Origin: Liolophura sinensis
Lineage: Eukaryota; Mollusca; Polyplacophora; Chitonida; Chitonidae
Length of the DNA stretch: 64,000 nt
Direction of reading: 5' to 3'
NCBI RefSeq assembly: GCF_032854445.1
Contig: NC_088301.1
Location: 51,943,187-52,007,186, forward strand
Below the pieces are notes generated by a model, which ran no database searches, had not been told where the DNA came from, and saw only the letters and a program-made list of their open reading frames with translations. Positions 24,325 to 38,040 of the stretch are shown in pieces. The position numbers and the translations under genes are program-made. The stretch's first letter is position 1; the number at the start of each line of letters is the position of its first letter.

Positions 24325-24995
24325 GATCGTTTTACGATTGCATTTAAATTGCTCTCGGATCAACTCTTCCCCATGTCTGTTCATATTGTATATATACTAA
24401 AAAATGGTATAATATACATGAATGGACGTCGTCAGAAGATACTGATAACGCAGATGAATTTATTCACTTCTCAAAGAATTCAGGAATGTCCCATTTATAA
24501 CGGTATTAGTTAACACTGACTGTTATCCGTACAGGTGATGCCAAGTCGACCGTTTGTTTGTACAAATTATATACGGGCTGTAGTAAGCCTTGGCCTTGGC
24601 ACGGCGGGTTGGTATGGGCCTTTCCTTCATGGGTGTACACTATCGTGGAGCTGCATGTCTCGGACAGAGTAAGCAAACAGCAGAAGCACACCGAGCCCCG
24701 ACAACCACGTGCCTGCTACAGTGGAGGAACTATAGGGAGTGAGCGACCTCAGATCTACTTTTCCACGCCTCCGGCAGTATCTTTTTCTACTGCCAGTCAT
24801 CAGCCACAAATTTTGGCGCCGAACGCCGTTTGCTGCAATCCTGGATGGAGAGCTGGCCTACCCATGCCAAGTAAACATCAGAGGGACTGGCCCATACATT
24901 CTCACACGGATGTACGAACTTTAATAGATGCTCCACGTGGGTGTGGGATGAGGGGTGATGAGAAATGAGGCCATCGGACGAGAGATCCACTGGAC
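24325..24995. other. Upstream region of the EFCC1-like gene
   Basis: Relatively GC-rich sequence immediately before the EFCC1-like start codon, likely promoter and 5'UTR. It carries overlapping open frames on both strands (24558-24968 plus; 24506-24990 minus) without recognisable products. No TATA box is obvious. Confidence 0.4.
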
Positions 24996-27900
24996 ATGGC
25001 GCAGACTGGCGGACTGTCCAGCCGACTCATGCACAGAGGAAGGTTTCGGACTCCATACTCCCGTAAAACAAATCGGTGGCTACCCGCCGCTTTAGCTTAC
25101 TACTATGGACGCGAGCCAGGTGCAAGGAACGAAGTTGTCGTACTGGCCTTAGGGATTGACCAATATCTGCAAGCAATTTTTCATAGCTTGGATTTTAAAA
25201 AGCAAGGATGCATTAATGCCTCCCACTTCGAAGCCTTTTGTGAAGTCCTGGAATTGCATGAAGAATCGCTGGTGAGTGATATTCCAGAGAAAATGTCATT
25301 TCGCGAATTCCATGCTCGCCTTGGGGAACACTTCGCTGGTAAATATGGACAGGAATACAAACCACCTAATGTCAAGGTGGAACAAGAGGAATACGTCTCT
25401 ACTTCTGTTCGAACTAAGGAAACCATCCAGTTAATCTCACAATCTTCTGATGCGGAAAAACCCACCAAACCTAAGTTTGGGACATTTCCCAAAGAGATAA
25501 AAGTGTATAAAAAGTGCAGTGTCAATTCCTTAAATATTCTTGACTACCCCACAGGAAGTTTGAATCGAAATCCGAAATGGTCAAAGAGAGATACCCAGCC
25601 TAAAGTGCTTTCAGATGCGGGTAGTCAGGAGAACAAAGTTCTTCAAAGTGAGCCCACAATACCTGCAGATGGAGTCTGTTTTCTGAAAAGGTCAAGCAAT
25701 GAAAACTCCTTCAAAAATTCCTACCGCGAGGAAAGCGAATGTCTACGTGAAATTATTGAAGACTTGAGAGGTGCTTTACAAAGCAAAGATGCTGAATGTC
25801 TAGCGTGGCAGGTAGCTCTGAAACATGCTCAAACTGTGTCCCGCTCAGCTCGGACTTTTGCAGGAGACACTGCCAAATGTAGCGCACCCATGGAACACGG
25901 CGTATTAAATCCCCCAAAGTCCAGCAAGTGGACAGACTCAAGTAGAACAGTCGTGCCGGGATATTTGAAGTCTGCCTCAAAAGAGCCAAATGGTATCGAC
26001 ATGGACGTTAAAGAAATGGCTTCAAATAACAAGGGTCAGGAAATCGCCAAGCTTGTATCATTGGTTAATCATTTACAGGCGGAATTAAATGAAACTTACA
26101 AAGAATTGACAAATTTGGAAAATCACAATAAGTTATTGATGGATAATTTGGATACCTTGGCTAAGAACTATGAGATGACACGCCGGCTCTTCGAGGTGGC
26201 TATAGTGAAAGTAAAAGACCTGGAAAGAGAAGTGTCAACAATTCCCTGTCTTAAAGATACAATCGCATATCTACAAGAAGAAAGAGACGGTCAGATAAAA
26301 GATCGATCCAGAAAAAGGTAATTCATTACATAACACATACATGCTCACGTACGCGCGATAAGAATTGTAGGCCTACCTGTATGCGGCTTTTCAAACAAAA
26401 CTATAGATTTTAATGCTTTCTTTCTTACGGCTACCTATATTGAGTATATGGTGAATAAATAATATGTTCAAATTTCTGGCCTGTAACCCAGAAAGACATT
26501 ATAATACATATGCTCTTTCCTTCGTATTCCAACACATGCATACAAGATAAGTTTAAGGTGTCTTGTAGAAACTTTCCATCACAATTTCCCACATTTAGAA
26601 TATGGTTAACTGCATTCTAAATGCAGCTTGCGTTACTACTGACACGGTGTCCTTGCGGGTGGTAAGGTATGGAGAAGTACTTACGAGAGCTATCTATATA
26701 CACGTAAAGGTCGACAGAGAGATAATCAAGAAAGAGTTAAGCTTGTAATGCTTGCGTATGGGGCTGCTGAGCTGCACATACCCCACGGTTAAGTTATTAT
26801 CTGGAGGCGGTCAAATTTCTTCTGCTCCCGAGTTCAACAGCCCATCAAATCCACGTTAACGAACCAAGCTGCAACGGTATTTGTGTTCCTGCTCTGTCGG
26901 AAGCCTCTCTACTTGAAGCACATTTCCCCACATCTGTGCTAAGTCTATCAGCATCCTCTCACATGCGATAGTCGCTTCAAAGCCTTTCTACAATGGGGGG
27001 CATTATGAGGTGACTAGTGCTGGAAATAAACCACGAGAAAGAGGGCCCAGGGGAGACAGAAAACTCAATTATAATGTGAAAGATATTCCAGTAATACATG
27101 TCTTCTCTTCCAGCACTGTACACTCGTTTTAAGACGGCACAGTAGCTGGTAACAAATGCCACCCAGGTTTTTAAGTTTGGTGCTAATGCAGTCACCACCC
27201 CCTATAGAGAAATTAAGAAAAAAAATGGGTTGAATTATCAATTGACTGCATATTGAACTTCAGACTTCAAATTATATTTCCATTTATGCAAATTTGTAAT
27301 GAATTTTACATGAATGTATAACAGGTTAGTAAATAATTCAACCCAGCCACTTATAAAACTGCTTATAAGAACAAAATAGCTAAATAATGTAGGTTAATAT
27401 AAGTAATGTTCAAAACTGCAAATTACAAAATAATGGATTCTGCATGGAAACAGGGTCAGCTAAAAACCCAGATGCAATTAACCTGTCATTACCGTGACAA
27501 CAGGTGCCAGATAAGGATAGTCAGTTGGTTTACAACTTCATTACTACAGAAACAACCAGCGGTTTGCACACTCTAGACAGTCAGGGCCGCAAATAGACCA
27601 CCAGACTATCTCCATTACCGCAAGACACATGCAGCTTAACTGCATGCAGGCACAGGTGTGTCTTGTTAACGTCTTCGAATGATCCTTTAAGGGTTGCTCC
27701 TCCCTCTTCCCAAATCCATTTCAGTAAGGTTAGAAGGATAGCGCTGGCATGTCGCCAGTAGTGGTGATTTAAACCAAGTGTTCTCGATGCATGCTGTTTA
27801 TCTTATCTTCTGCAATGGCGCGACCTGTTCGGCCATGGCATACGTCTGCCGATATAGATACTAACACCACAGAAACGCAACACACTTGGGCACAATCGGC

Positions 27901-30900
27901 CGTTAACTGCGTGTACGTGGAATGTCTCTATCTGTTGTTCTAAAAGCATGTTATAACATCCTGACGACAGAAGAAACAAAAAGGCAGTGAGCATATAATT
28001 GGAAAAGAAATGTAGTCAACTCCAATTACATTTACTTCCCTCACATGAATGAGTTTTTCAACGAAATGGAAGAGGAAAATAAATTAATTCTGTCTGAATC
28101 TTGGGATACTTGATTAGAACACAAAATGGTTCACTAATACAGTGTATGTGAACAGTGTAACATTGCTGCAAATGGCGATCAACATAATACCATTGTTTTT
28201 AGTACTCTGCGGTGCAACAAAACAGTGAATTGCCATGTATGTCTGGTATTGTATGGTTTAACTGCAATACACATTTATAAATCAATGGCGTGATTATTTA
28301 ATGAGATACAGCAGACAGGAAACGGTCCCTTGTATACTAGTATCAGTGGCTATTAACGTGGCTCCGTTAGGTCATGTCTTACTGGCCACGTGCCACATTA
28401 CGTTTATGACCACCTTAGAAAGAAGAGCACTAGTTTGTTAAACGTAATTCACCATCTAAGGAGAAAGTCTATAGTGCTTGATCAAGATTCAGACAAGGCA
28501 AATGTAAATTGGTTAAAGGGTTTGTACTATAGCATATTTTATGATTGTTGACATTTGGTATACGATTGTTTGTTTCAACACACGGGTTAATCCACGCATG
28601 TTTATGTGACCAGGTGCAAACGTACCAACGTTTTATCATATGTGATGCAAAAGTTCATGAATAATTGTCTAAATAAGCCCAGCCAGCTAACATGTCGTTT
28701 TCTACCATTTCCCCTGTTTGTAGATTTAGATCTCGATCAAGAGGTAACAAATTTGATGACGTGATGGCTTTTATCCGAAGAGGCCGAGTTCATTCGAGAA
28801 GCACCGATCGAAAATCTCCAATGGGTTCTAGTCGAAACTCTGTTGCCAGTGAAGGTAAGCTAGGTACAGGAACAATTTTTTTCACTTGTCTTCACCTATC
28901 AGCACTTTTGCAAAGTATTTATATGTATCAGTGTTTGAAATTTTGAGGAAACGTTAACAACTCGGTAACATATGGAAACTAAGCTTTTTCATGCAAGTGA
29001 TCTTCCTACAGTGCTACATATATATGAGAAATACATAGCTCATACCACCGACTGCTTGCAAAGACTCATCTTATACGTCAGAAGATGATCTTCTTAACGA
29101 AAGGTAATTTTCTTTCAGCAACTCCAATGATATGCTCTAAAACCATTGTCGACTCCGGTGTAGGCTATACATCTGTGTCGTCGCTTCGAGTCATGCAATT
29201 TCTATCCCTCTTCATGACATAGCCATAATTTGGACCGAACGTGATTCAGAAAAACACAGAAATCAGAGAGGATTGTAGAACTTTTGCGAAATTTATGAAT
29301 GTATTTTATACATGATTTTAACGAGAAACACAGCATGATATTGAGTAAACCTATTTTTATACTTTACACAGAGACTATTTTCTGTAGAGACGTTGAAGGA
29401 AAATCAGGTAAGAAATACTTTCGCGAATATCGTTTATTTGTTGATATATTTTCATTTTATAGAACTTGATTAAAGATATGAATAATACTACTTAGATACT
29501 ATGTTTGCATGCATATCCAGGCGTTAGTATTGGTCAGTCTAGGTGAATCCACTATACTTCTTTCAAGAAATATAGGTAGAATTCTGCTTCTTATAGCTCA
29601 GCCGTAACATTACGCGTGACCTATACAGTTGCCATAGAAACCTATATATCTCGAATGTTAATCAGGCCATGGCGTAAATTTATACAGGCGAATACTGTTT
29701 CGAGTAACTGGCCCCTGACTGAAGACATTATCCGGTCGTTTTCTCATGATATTTAAATAACCATGGAGATGAAGTTCATGATTTGATTGCAAACTAGGAC
29801 TACCCACATTTACTTTAATTTTGAAGAGGTAGATTGTAGATACCAGAGACATCAGGTGTATTATTCCATCTCGATAATTACCATCCGACTCCCACGAATT
29901 ATATTAGTTTGGTTATCTGGCACAAAGGCCATGTCTACAAAATGAGTAGAGGCCGATAAACTTATTCGACTTTGTGTGCAGCAGTTGGTGAGATGCGTAC
30001 ATACGGCTATGCTTACAGTCAGCTTTGTCAACTTTTACACACTGCACACATTATAGGAGGCCTACGTTTATGTGAATCATTTCTTGAATTAAAGCCTAAA
30101 ACATTACGGTTTAAGTCACATTCCTGCGCAGTGCATTGTACAATGACATTAGACACTTAAGCTTATATAACGGATTTATTTATTTATTTATTTATTTGAT
30201 TGGTGTTTAACGCCGTAATCAAGAATATTTAACTTATTATATGACTGATCAAACATTTCCAGCATACACCTGCCCTTAAAGATAGGGATGACATGCAGGT
30301 TCTTGGAAGCAAATAGCTCTTCAGACGAAGGTTTCGTTCACGCAAATTATGGTTGCTTAGGCATTTGAAGGCGATACATACATCACACTAGTATATCAGG
30401 TTATAAGGGTGATTAGATATGTTGTCGGACAAGGCTGACAACCGCGTACGAGCTCGTTTGCGAAGTTGACATTACCGTACGTATATCATGTAGACAAACT
30501 TAAATGGATGCAGATGCCTGCTGGGTTGTTATATCGTTACGGCATCAAGCCCACAGGCCTATTACCTTATGTGCATGTACTTCTTCAGCTAATTGGGATG
30601 CTGATGGTGAGTTGGGTAACAGTCTTTCCTCTTTGAAGTGGCTAACTGTCTTCCTGAAAAAGAAAACACAGATAGCCTACATGTCTCATAAATTCATATA
30701 AACGCGCGATAATTAAGCAACTGCTAGCATTCCTTCCGTCACGCCTGGCATAATCAGTCGCAAAACTTCAAAGTACTCCACATCTGTAATGGACTAACGT
30801 TTCTCCCAAAAAAATAGGTTGCAGTCGAAACGGAACTTATTATTGCTAGCGATGTTGAATTTAACGCAAATCTATATAAGGTACTTGGGGGAGCGAAACA

Positions 30901-33090
30901 TTAAAAAAACACAGGGGAGAAACATTAAGTGGAAAATTGTCAGCTAGACCTCTGAAAATTAAGAATGTGTCCATACAGATGGCAGGCCTAATTCTTTAAA
31001 AAATTCATAAACTTTGCTATAACGATGACAATGGCCATCAAATATATGTTTATATGCGTCAAATACATGCAGACCTTAACAGAAAAAACACAAAACAAAA
31101 ATTGGAAACACTATTTCGCTTCACTCGTACCCCACGTACGTATATAAAAATCAAAACAGGGTTCGGTGCCGTCACCGAAAATAACTGTGTTTTCGGGTTA
31201 TAGAAATTGCTCGTGCTTAACTGACTAATATAATTGACATATTGGCACCTTCGGTTTTTCTCACTGTGCGCGAGTTTACTTAATTTGAACAGCGATATAC
31301 GGGTTATGCAAAAAGTATTATGCTTTTTAAACTGTATGTGACATACTTATACTGCATATCGATGCATATATACATTTAGTCTAGTCTTTGTATATCCCCT
31401 TAAAGCGAGTAAGTCAGTGAAATGTATCCATTAATCATGCACTGAAATGCATGGTTGACACAGTCAGTGTCTAGCACGCATGTACAAATGCTTCACCATT
31501 TTCACAGTTTCATGGAAAATATTTAAAACTAGAAATTAAATTTACCCTCCATTGTCTCAGCATTTGTCGGGTTACAAAGCATATACATGCATGACACTTT
31601 GAAACGTCCAACATAAATGTAGTTATGGTTCATAAAAATAAAACTGCTACTAAACCGATATTCCAACTGATTTCACAGGGTCTGACGAAGAGTATGTACA
31701 TTCTGTGGGGGTCTCAAGGTGGGGCTCCCGCATGTCGGCATCTCAAGAGGAATCGATTACGATGTCAAAACTTCAGGAATGTTTGACGTCGTTGAATGGT
31801 CGACTTTATCAGATGTCTGAAGAGAAAAGGCGACTTTTGGACGAGCTTCAGTGCTGTAAACTGCGGAATAATGAAAGCCGGAAAGAGCTAGAAGGAGTGG
31901 AAGCGGAGAGGGCACGACTGTCCGTTATAGAAGAGAGGCTTCAAGAGTCAATAACGCTGCTTCGATTCCTTCGAGGAAAGGTAATAAACACAGCAAGTGA
32001 AATTATTGCTGTATGTCACTTAATGAACTTTGAACAATGAATTTTATAGAAGACAGTTCATAACGTCAAATTTGACCACTAAATTGTGTACATACAATAC
32101 TACAAACCTGTTTTATTTCGTAAACATGTTAATGCTTTTGTTTCTTAAGACAGAGAAAATTCCTTAAATCTGAAACGAATTTCGTGGAATTTTTTTTTTT
32201 CTCTGTGAAAACCAATCTCCGATTTCTGTATATACACATACCATATGGAAGAGAGGAATCGATGGGCACAGACATGCATGGTGGGGAACAGTACTTACCT
32301 CTTTTTAAGATAACCAGTAATAAATGTCAATTTGCTAAATTATATTCAAAGTTCTTGAGCCGTCGGACGTTGGGGAAGTTTCTGCTTGACGTGGTGGACG
32401 AAAGTTACGACGACCCAAGAGAAGGTAACTCTTGTTAAGAATTGCGGATGTAGTGACACCCAAATTTACATGCCTAATAAAATTCACCGGGTCCGTACAA
32501 TACCGTTACTAAATATTCACTGATAAGATCCAATCTGACCATACTACCTCTTTGTAGGCAGACAGAAAATGTATATCTCATTTCCTCAGCATAGCGTGAC
32601 AGTTTGTCATGACCAGTTTGAGTTGTACACCCTTAACATGCAGTTGGGTTCGTCTTAGTGTTACTGTTAATCATGAAAGAAACAATATTGTTCTGTATTT
32701 ATTTATTTACTACATATTTATTTCACTGTTGTTACTCTGTACTCAAGAATATTTTGCTTATACGACGGCTTATACGAAAATCCACGACCATCCGCAGGTT
32801 GCTAAAAGACCTTCCTACGTATGGTATTGTTCTGTATATTCCCTACATCCTACATGGATGTATCCATACCTGATAAAATCTCAGACGTCCATTTGTCTAT
32901 TTCAGAATTCGTTGCTGATAAGTTTGTGGAGAAGCTCTTGAAGAAACTGACATCCAGTGAGCTTTTGAAAGAGGAGACATACCAGAAACTGCCTTATTCC
33001 CACTGCCCGAAATTTTCTTTACCCACCTACTATGGTGACTCTTCCGGAAAAACCTTGTTTAAAGAAACAGAGACATTATGTGTTCTGTAA
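24996..33090 (+). CDS. EFCC1: EF-hand and coiled-coil protein, EFCC1-like
   Basis: Exons: 24996-26317, 28724-28854, 29372-29407, 31679-31980, 32310-32424, 32906-33090; phases agree, giving 696 residues (human EFCC1 is about 600). The N-terminal block (about 24-85: RWLPAALAYYYG, NEVVVLALGIDQYLQAIF) matches the EFCC1/CCDC48 family as I know it. One EF-hand-like loop at 66-77 (DFKKQGCINASH) has D1 and G6, but Lys, Gln and His at positions 3, 5 and 12, so calcium binding is doubtful. Coiled coils lie at about 240-282, 345-441 and through exon 4. Exon 3 is only 36 nt. The acceptor of exon 5 is my choice (CTTACCTCTTTTTAAG at 32309); a weaker in-frame AG at 32351 is an alternative. The molecular function of the family is not established. 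Confidence 0.78.
30174..30270 (-). mobile_element. Nin-DC-type SINE, 3' fragment
   Basis: An ATTT-repeat tail, TGATTGGTGTTTAACGCCGT and AATCAAGAATATTTAAC are recognisable in an intron of the EFCC1-like gene. The rest is lost. Confidence 0.7.
32692..32825 (-). mobile_element. Nin-DC-type SINE, truncated
   Basis: TACTCAAGAATATTTTGCTT, then an internal deletion, then CCACGACCATCCGCAGGTTG and GACCTTCCTACGTATGG. It lies in the last intron of the EFCC1-like gene. Confidence 0.75.
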
Positions 33091-33159
33091 CAAACACCAC
33101 AGCATGTATGCAGGAATTAGATTACACATACAAATCTTTCCTTTTATTAATTCTTGCAG

Positions 33160-33278
33160 CGCCAGATTCTTCTCCAATTTTGATCGAATTATATTCGAGA
33201 GGAGAAGGATCTCATGAAGCTCATCAAAGGTATGAGCTGAAACTTTCGAAAATCCATAGGCGTACTTGGAGAATCTAA
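33160..33278 (+). CDS. Candidate alternative 3' exon of the EFCC1-like gene
   Basis: A strong acceptor (CCTTTTATTAATTCTTGCAG) at 33159 is followed by an open frame (PDSSPILIELYSRG...) that stops at 33276-33278. A donor-like AAAG/GTATGAG also occurs at 33229. A GTGACT at 33033 in the previous exon would join it in phase. It could be an alternative C-terminus or chance. Confidence 0.25.
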
Positions 33279-33480
33279 TACGTAGTCCTACGATTTGCCC
33301 CACTTCCTTTGACAAAAAATGTATTGACCTATCCAATATAGTTTTGTTAGAAAGAGACATGTACTGTTCATGTATATGTGGGTGCAATGTGGAAATCATG
33401 TATATACATATATATATATAACACCATAGCGCACATCACTATAAAATCACAAATGTTTCTGTGTTGTTTTGTTTTTATCT

Positions 33481-33486
33481 AATAAA
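33481..33486 (+). terminator. Poly(A) signal, EFCC1-like gene
   Basis: AATAAA 390 bp after the stop codon, the first plus-strand canonical signal in the tail. Assignment is inferred. Confidence 0.45.
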
Positions 33487-34033
33487 CCTTATTACGATAT
33501 AGTTTTACTTGACGACACCTTCACTCTTTGAAGTCAATATTTTGAAGTCACGACAAAGGCGTCAAGTAGGACTAATGAAGACATTTGTTTATTTAAATGG
33601 TATTATAAGTTACCCGCATGTTGAAAAGGGTATATAGGGATTTAAATCCTGGGTGTGAAATTTTAACCCTGAGTCGCTGGCAATGAAAGCAGCAAAACGT
33701 TCATCGTAGAATTACTCCACACTTCGCCGAGTTTTAGAAAACTTCCTTTCTACCTCCAATCTGATACCGTGATGTAATACTTCAAATTTCTTTAAAATTC
33801 ACATATTATTCCTCTGTAAGCCATATTCAAAAAGAAAGTTTCATTTCAACACAAGCCATAACAGTTCCACTACATGAAACAGCAATTTTTTTCATATTGA
33901 ACATGTTGCAAAGTATGCATCAGATATACAGGTGGCCAAACAAAAAAGTTACAGGTCATCTTTACTGTATTTGACAGAAAGGCCATTAGCTGCTGTGAGA
34001 GACCAATACCAGATAAGCTGCACTGAACCTTTG

Positions 34034-34137
34034 GTTATTTATTTGATTGATGTTTTACACCATACTGAAGAGTATTTCACTTATACGACAGCGGTCAGTA
34101 TGAGTGAGAGGAAACCAGGCATAGCCCAGGGTAAACA
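34034..34137 (-). mobile_element. Nin-DC-type SINE, truncated
   Basis: ATTTATTTGATTGATGTTTT, GAGTATTTCACTTATACGAC and GAGAGGAAACCAGGCATAGC mark a diverged 3' half in the spacer between two convergent genes. Confidence 0.75.
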
Positions 34138-35417
34138 ATGAATGTTTATTAGAGTACATAAAATCTGCACTTCCATGTTAACTCTACATTGTAAATCAAT
34201 TGTTGACTGCGCTTCCCTTCAATCTGGGGCTATAATCTAAAGCCTCTATGTGACTGCGGCTTTTTTGGCGGAGAGAGTAAATCAACCCAAATTACAAAAT
34301 GTAGACCACTGGACCTTTATTACAAACGATTTTGAGCATCAACTAAACCACTACAGCAATAATGCATTATGATGGCTCATGCTAATAAACAAGATATTCA
34401 TTAACATCAAGTGTGCCCTACAGTAAACAATTACAGGATATATCATGAACAAACCATTACTTCAGTGAATGAATCATTTCCACATCCTTACCAACCAATA
34501 CACTTGCATTAATAAGGAGTAGAGAAATGAATGCATTGACATAATATTAACATTTTTTACTACTGGACAATTAGAAAGATGTCAAAAACAACCCATGCTT
34601 CACTACATGCCTTCTGTGTACAGATATTCTTGTCAATATTACTGTATTACAGTATTACACAGGTAATCATATCAAATAATTCTTCAATCAACTGGAATGA
34701 TTACTGGAGCAATCATTCTGTGTAAAGTCACAGTTCTTAACAGATGCTCAGAAAAAGAAAGACTTTCCAAAAAACCCTTGAACTGGAAGGATGTTCAGAA
34801 CAAAATTCACAATATCATCTATAATAAAGATGTTTACGATCATTGTACTGCAAAGACATCAATTCCTCATAACATAATGAAACATAAACATATTCTGAAA
34901 TAACACTGTTGTACAGCAAAGGTTTCCAGGACACTCATTCAAAACATCGCTGTAGTGGAAAAATACTTAGCACATGCAGTAAGTTACAGTAATCATATCT
35001 CTTAGAACCATGCACCAAGAATTCCAAATAGTGCTATAGGTTATCATTTTTAAAAAATCAAAAAACACACACCCAAAAAGTTTTAAAGGGCAAAATTGAG
35101 ATCAAAATTTGTTAACCTGATCTGTTTGAATACACAGATTGTGACTTGGTTAGCAAATCTATGAAGCAAGTGATATGGTTAATACACAAAAAACAACAAA
35201 AAAAAAACGCACAGCCCTCAAAATAAATTAAGAAAAAGACATGATGTTTATCAAATGGCTCCCAGTACATACATCTATCTGTTTTAGGGAAAAAAATGAT
35301 TAGGGAATCATTTTCATGCATGGAAGCACCTAAGGTCTTTCTCTTTTCCCCAAATGTTTCAAATGGCAAGAAAGGTTAGTCCATCATTTAACTGTGCTTA
35401 CCTACATGGTGAAACAT

Positions 35418-35551
35418 GTGACACCATATAATGTAAACAGTGTTTGCCAAACAAGTGACACCATATGTAAACAGTGTTTGCCAAACAAGTGACACCATAT
35501 ATAAACAGTGTTTGCCAAACAAGTGACACCAAATATTAACAGTGTTTGCCA
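35418..35551. repeat. Four tandem 34-37-bp units
   Basis: GTGACACCATAT...AACAGTGTTTGCCAAACA starts at 35418, 35455, 35489 and 35523. Each unit carries the mini-palindrome TGTTTGCCAAACA (the last one truncated). Confidence 0.85.
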
Positions 35552-36582
35552 ACCACCAGGACTGAATTTTACAGTTTGCAAACAATAAAGTTTACATACA
35601 TGTATCATAGAACTATATTTATACAATGGAACAAACTGTTAAGTTTAATTTATCAACAAAAGCTTATATATTATCATCACACTAATGCCACACTATGTAC
35701 TACACATGTACTGCAAAAAATACACTGTATAATATGGGAGATAGTTCACAAAATTTGGGTTGTTCCAGCACAATCACATGAAGCAAGCTGTTGTTTTGAA
35801 ACGTAGATTTACTTCCAAGCATGCATCAAGCAATTATTGAACGAGTTACACTTTACTGAGCACCATGTTTAACATTCATCAACTTTTCTTAAACACTTGA
35901 TGTTTCTAATATGTCTTATTAAAATACTTGACTTTTATTCACTAATTTCAATTTTTGCTCCCTTTTTTCTTTTCGTTGCAACAATTTGTACGTACTTGTA
36001 CTTTTATGGACTTTAAACATTCATATATAGTGTATGGTACTAAAAATATTTAACTGTCTCTGTTTTTATGAACTTTGTTTTAATATCATTTAATAATAAT
36101 CTCTTAAAATATCAGTTATTTCTATCATCTTTGCTTTACAACAAAGCCATCAAAACCAGCTTTAATCCAGGAAATTATTCCGTTTGATCAAGTACTGATT
36201 CACATTTCATTCTTAATTAGGTCAAAGAAGTTTCTATTTTGCCTTCACTGGTACATTGAATATGGCACTGCAGTGAGTAATGTATAGCAGTCAGGAAGAC
36301 AACTAGATACTGTGAAATTTTAACGACTAAATATCCCAATTAAGTTAAACTAAATTTTGATTTAGAACTTGAAGTGGTTAAACTCCCTTAGACAATGGCA
36401 CCTAGAATAGCGAAATATATGTAAAACTTTAATGGATATTCTGAAAATTCATACTTTTATATAGTATTGAAAAACCACCTCCCAATCTAGAGAACCAAAG
36501 GTGGTGATCCTGAAAGCCCTTGTAATGTTGCTACATATACTGTGCATGAATTATTAATGTCTAACACTTACATACACACAAA

Positions 36583-36648
36583 TAATATATATATATATAT
36601 ATCCACATGTATCCATTACATACACCTATCAAAAAAAAAAAAAAAAAG
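36583..36648. repeat. (AT)n and poly(A) tracts
   Basis: An (AT) dinucleotide run around 36583-36602, and an A-run around 36631-36647 shortly after. Confidence 0.8.
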
Positions 36649-37529
36649 ATAATTTAATACTTCACAATTTATCCTCAAGTACTTGGAATGAGTTGAACCT
36701 TTCACAAATACAAATCAGTTCTCCAAACTTGGATACATGAAACAAACAATAATGGTAAAAATATTCACAAGCATGAGGACAGATACATCCTCAAAACTGG
36801 AAAGACAGATGCTTACAGTGATCATAGAAAACAACAGAATATAATGTCTTCCAAAATATGCTTCAAGGACATTAAAGTGAAAGTTCTAAAAAGTAAGTCA
36901 TAAAATATTTCGTTCATAATATACAACTTAACTTCAAACAAGTAAATAGCTATTCAATTTAAACCATGAAAAATACTAAAAGAGTCGATTTTAACATAAT
37001 AACAACATATGAGAAACAGATATTTAATCTTTGCAAGGAGCAAACACATGTACACCATGCATTGATCATCAAGAAAGCTTCATGAAGAAGTTTTTTTTCT
37101 TTAAGTTGACAGAACTCAGAACTTTGATCGGTACACTTAATAATATTTTACTTCAAACATGTACATCTTCTTGAAGTAAAAAGTATAACAAAGAGCCAAG
37201 GACGACTTCTGCCGATATTTCAGAGGGAACACATAAATTCTTATATGTTATAGCATACACTAGTTGTTTAAGTCTTTAACGACAACTATATGCTGACACA
37301 GTACTACTACCGAAATGAAGAATACATGTATGTTAAATCAAATTTTTACTTCTGGAAGACAAATATCCTAAGGCCGTCCACTGATATTTTTTTTTTCTTA
37401 TTTTTGAATCTGCTACAATTTAATCTTACAATTTTGAATGCTACATTTACGTCATCCTGAAATAAAAGCATGTTGCTACCTATGACAGGAAATATTACTC
37501 TAGTTCTACTTTTTTCACAAGTCATGTAT

Positions 37530-38040
37530 ATTCATGTCTGTAAAATCAGTCATACTTGCTAGCTAAATTGCCTTTAGTCACTGACAACTAACAACACAAG
37601 CTCTACACGTGGGCATGTTGAAAGTTCAAATTCTTACAAGGAAAATGAAGTTAGGTCACCTTTTCTAATTCATAATGTTTAAGTCCATGAGCTCAGTTTC
37701 AACGGCAAGAACCCATTGCCTCGGTAACGTCAAAATTATTAAAAAACCATTGGCATGCTGGATATTGAGTTCAACACGTTTTGATGGAGGGCAACACCAG
37801 CTATCTCTTTGTCAAGCATGCAAATTGCTTTTGAATAATTATGATGTCACATGATGGAATGAGTTCTTGGTGTCGAAACTAAGCTTAACATTATGAATTA
37901 GAAAAAGTATTCTAGCTGCACTTTCTTTGTAATAATATGGATGTTCAACATATCAATGTGTAGAGCTTGTGTTTTTACGTGCAGTCACTGACTAAAGGTA
38001 ATCTTGGTAGCAAGTATGACTAATTTTACAAACAGCTGAA
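37530..38040. repeat. Large imperfect inverted repeat (foldback), arms about 235 bp
   Basis: Left arm about 37530-37765 and right arm about 37810-38040 are reverse complements with roughly 75-80% identity by eye. Matched blocks include AGTCATACTTGCT, CCTTTAGTCA, ACACAAGCTCTACAC, TTTTCTAATTCATAATGTT and GCATGCT. The loop is about 45 bp. It is either a foldback transposon or, if transcribed in the CERK 3'UTR, a long double-stranded RNA hairpin. Confidence 0.85.

Noticed and set aside
24558-24968. 136-codon frame just upstream of the EFCC1-like start
   Set aside because: Opposite-strand frames are also open here and the composition looks non-coding; most likely 5' flank or 5'UTR.
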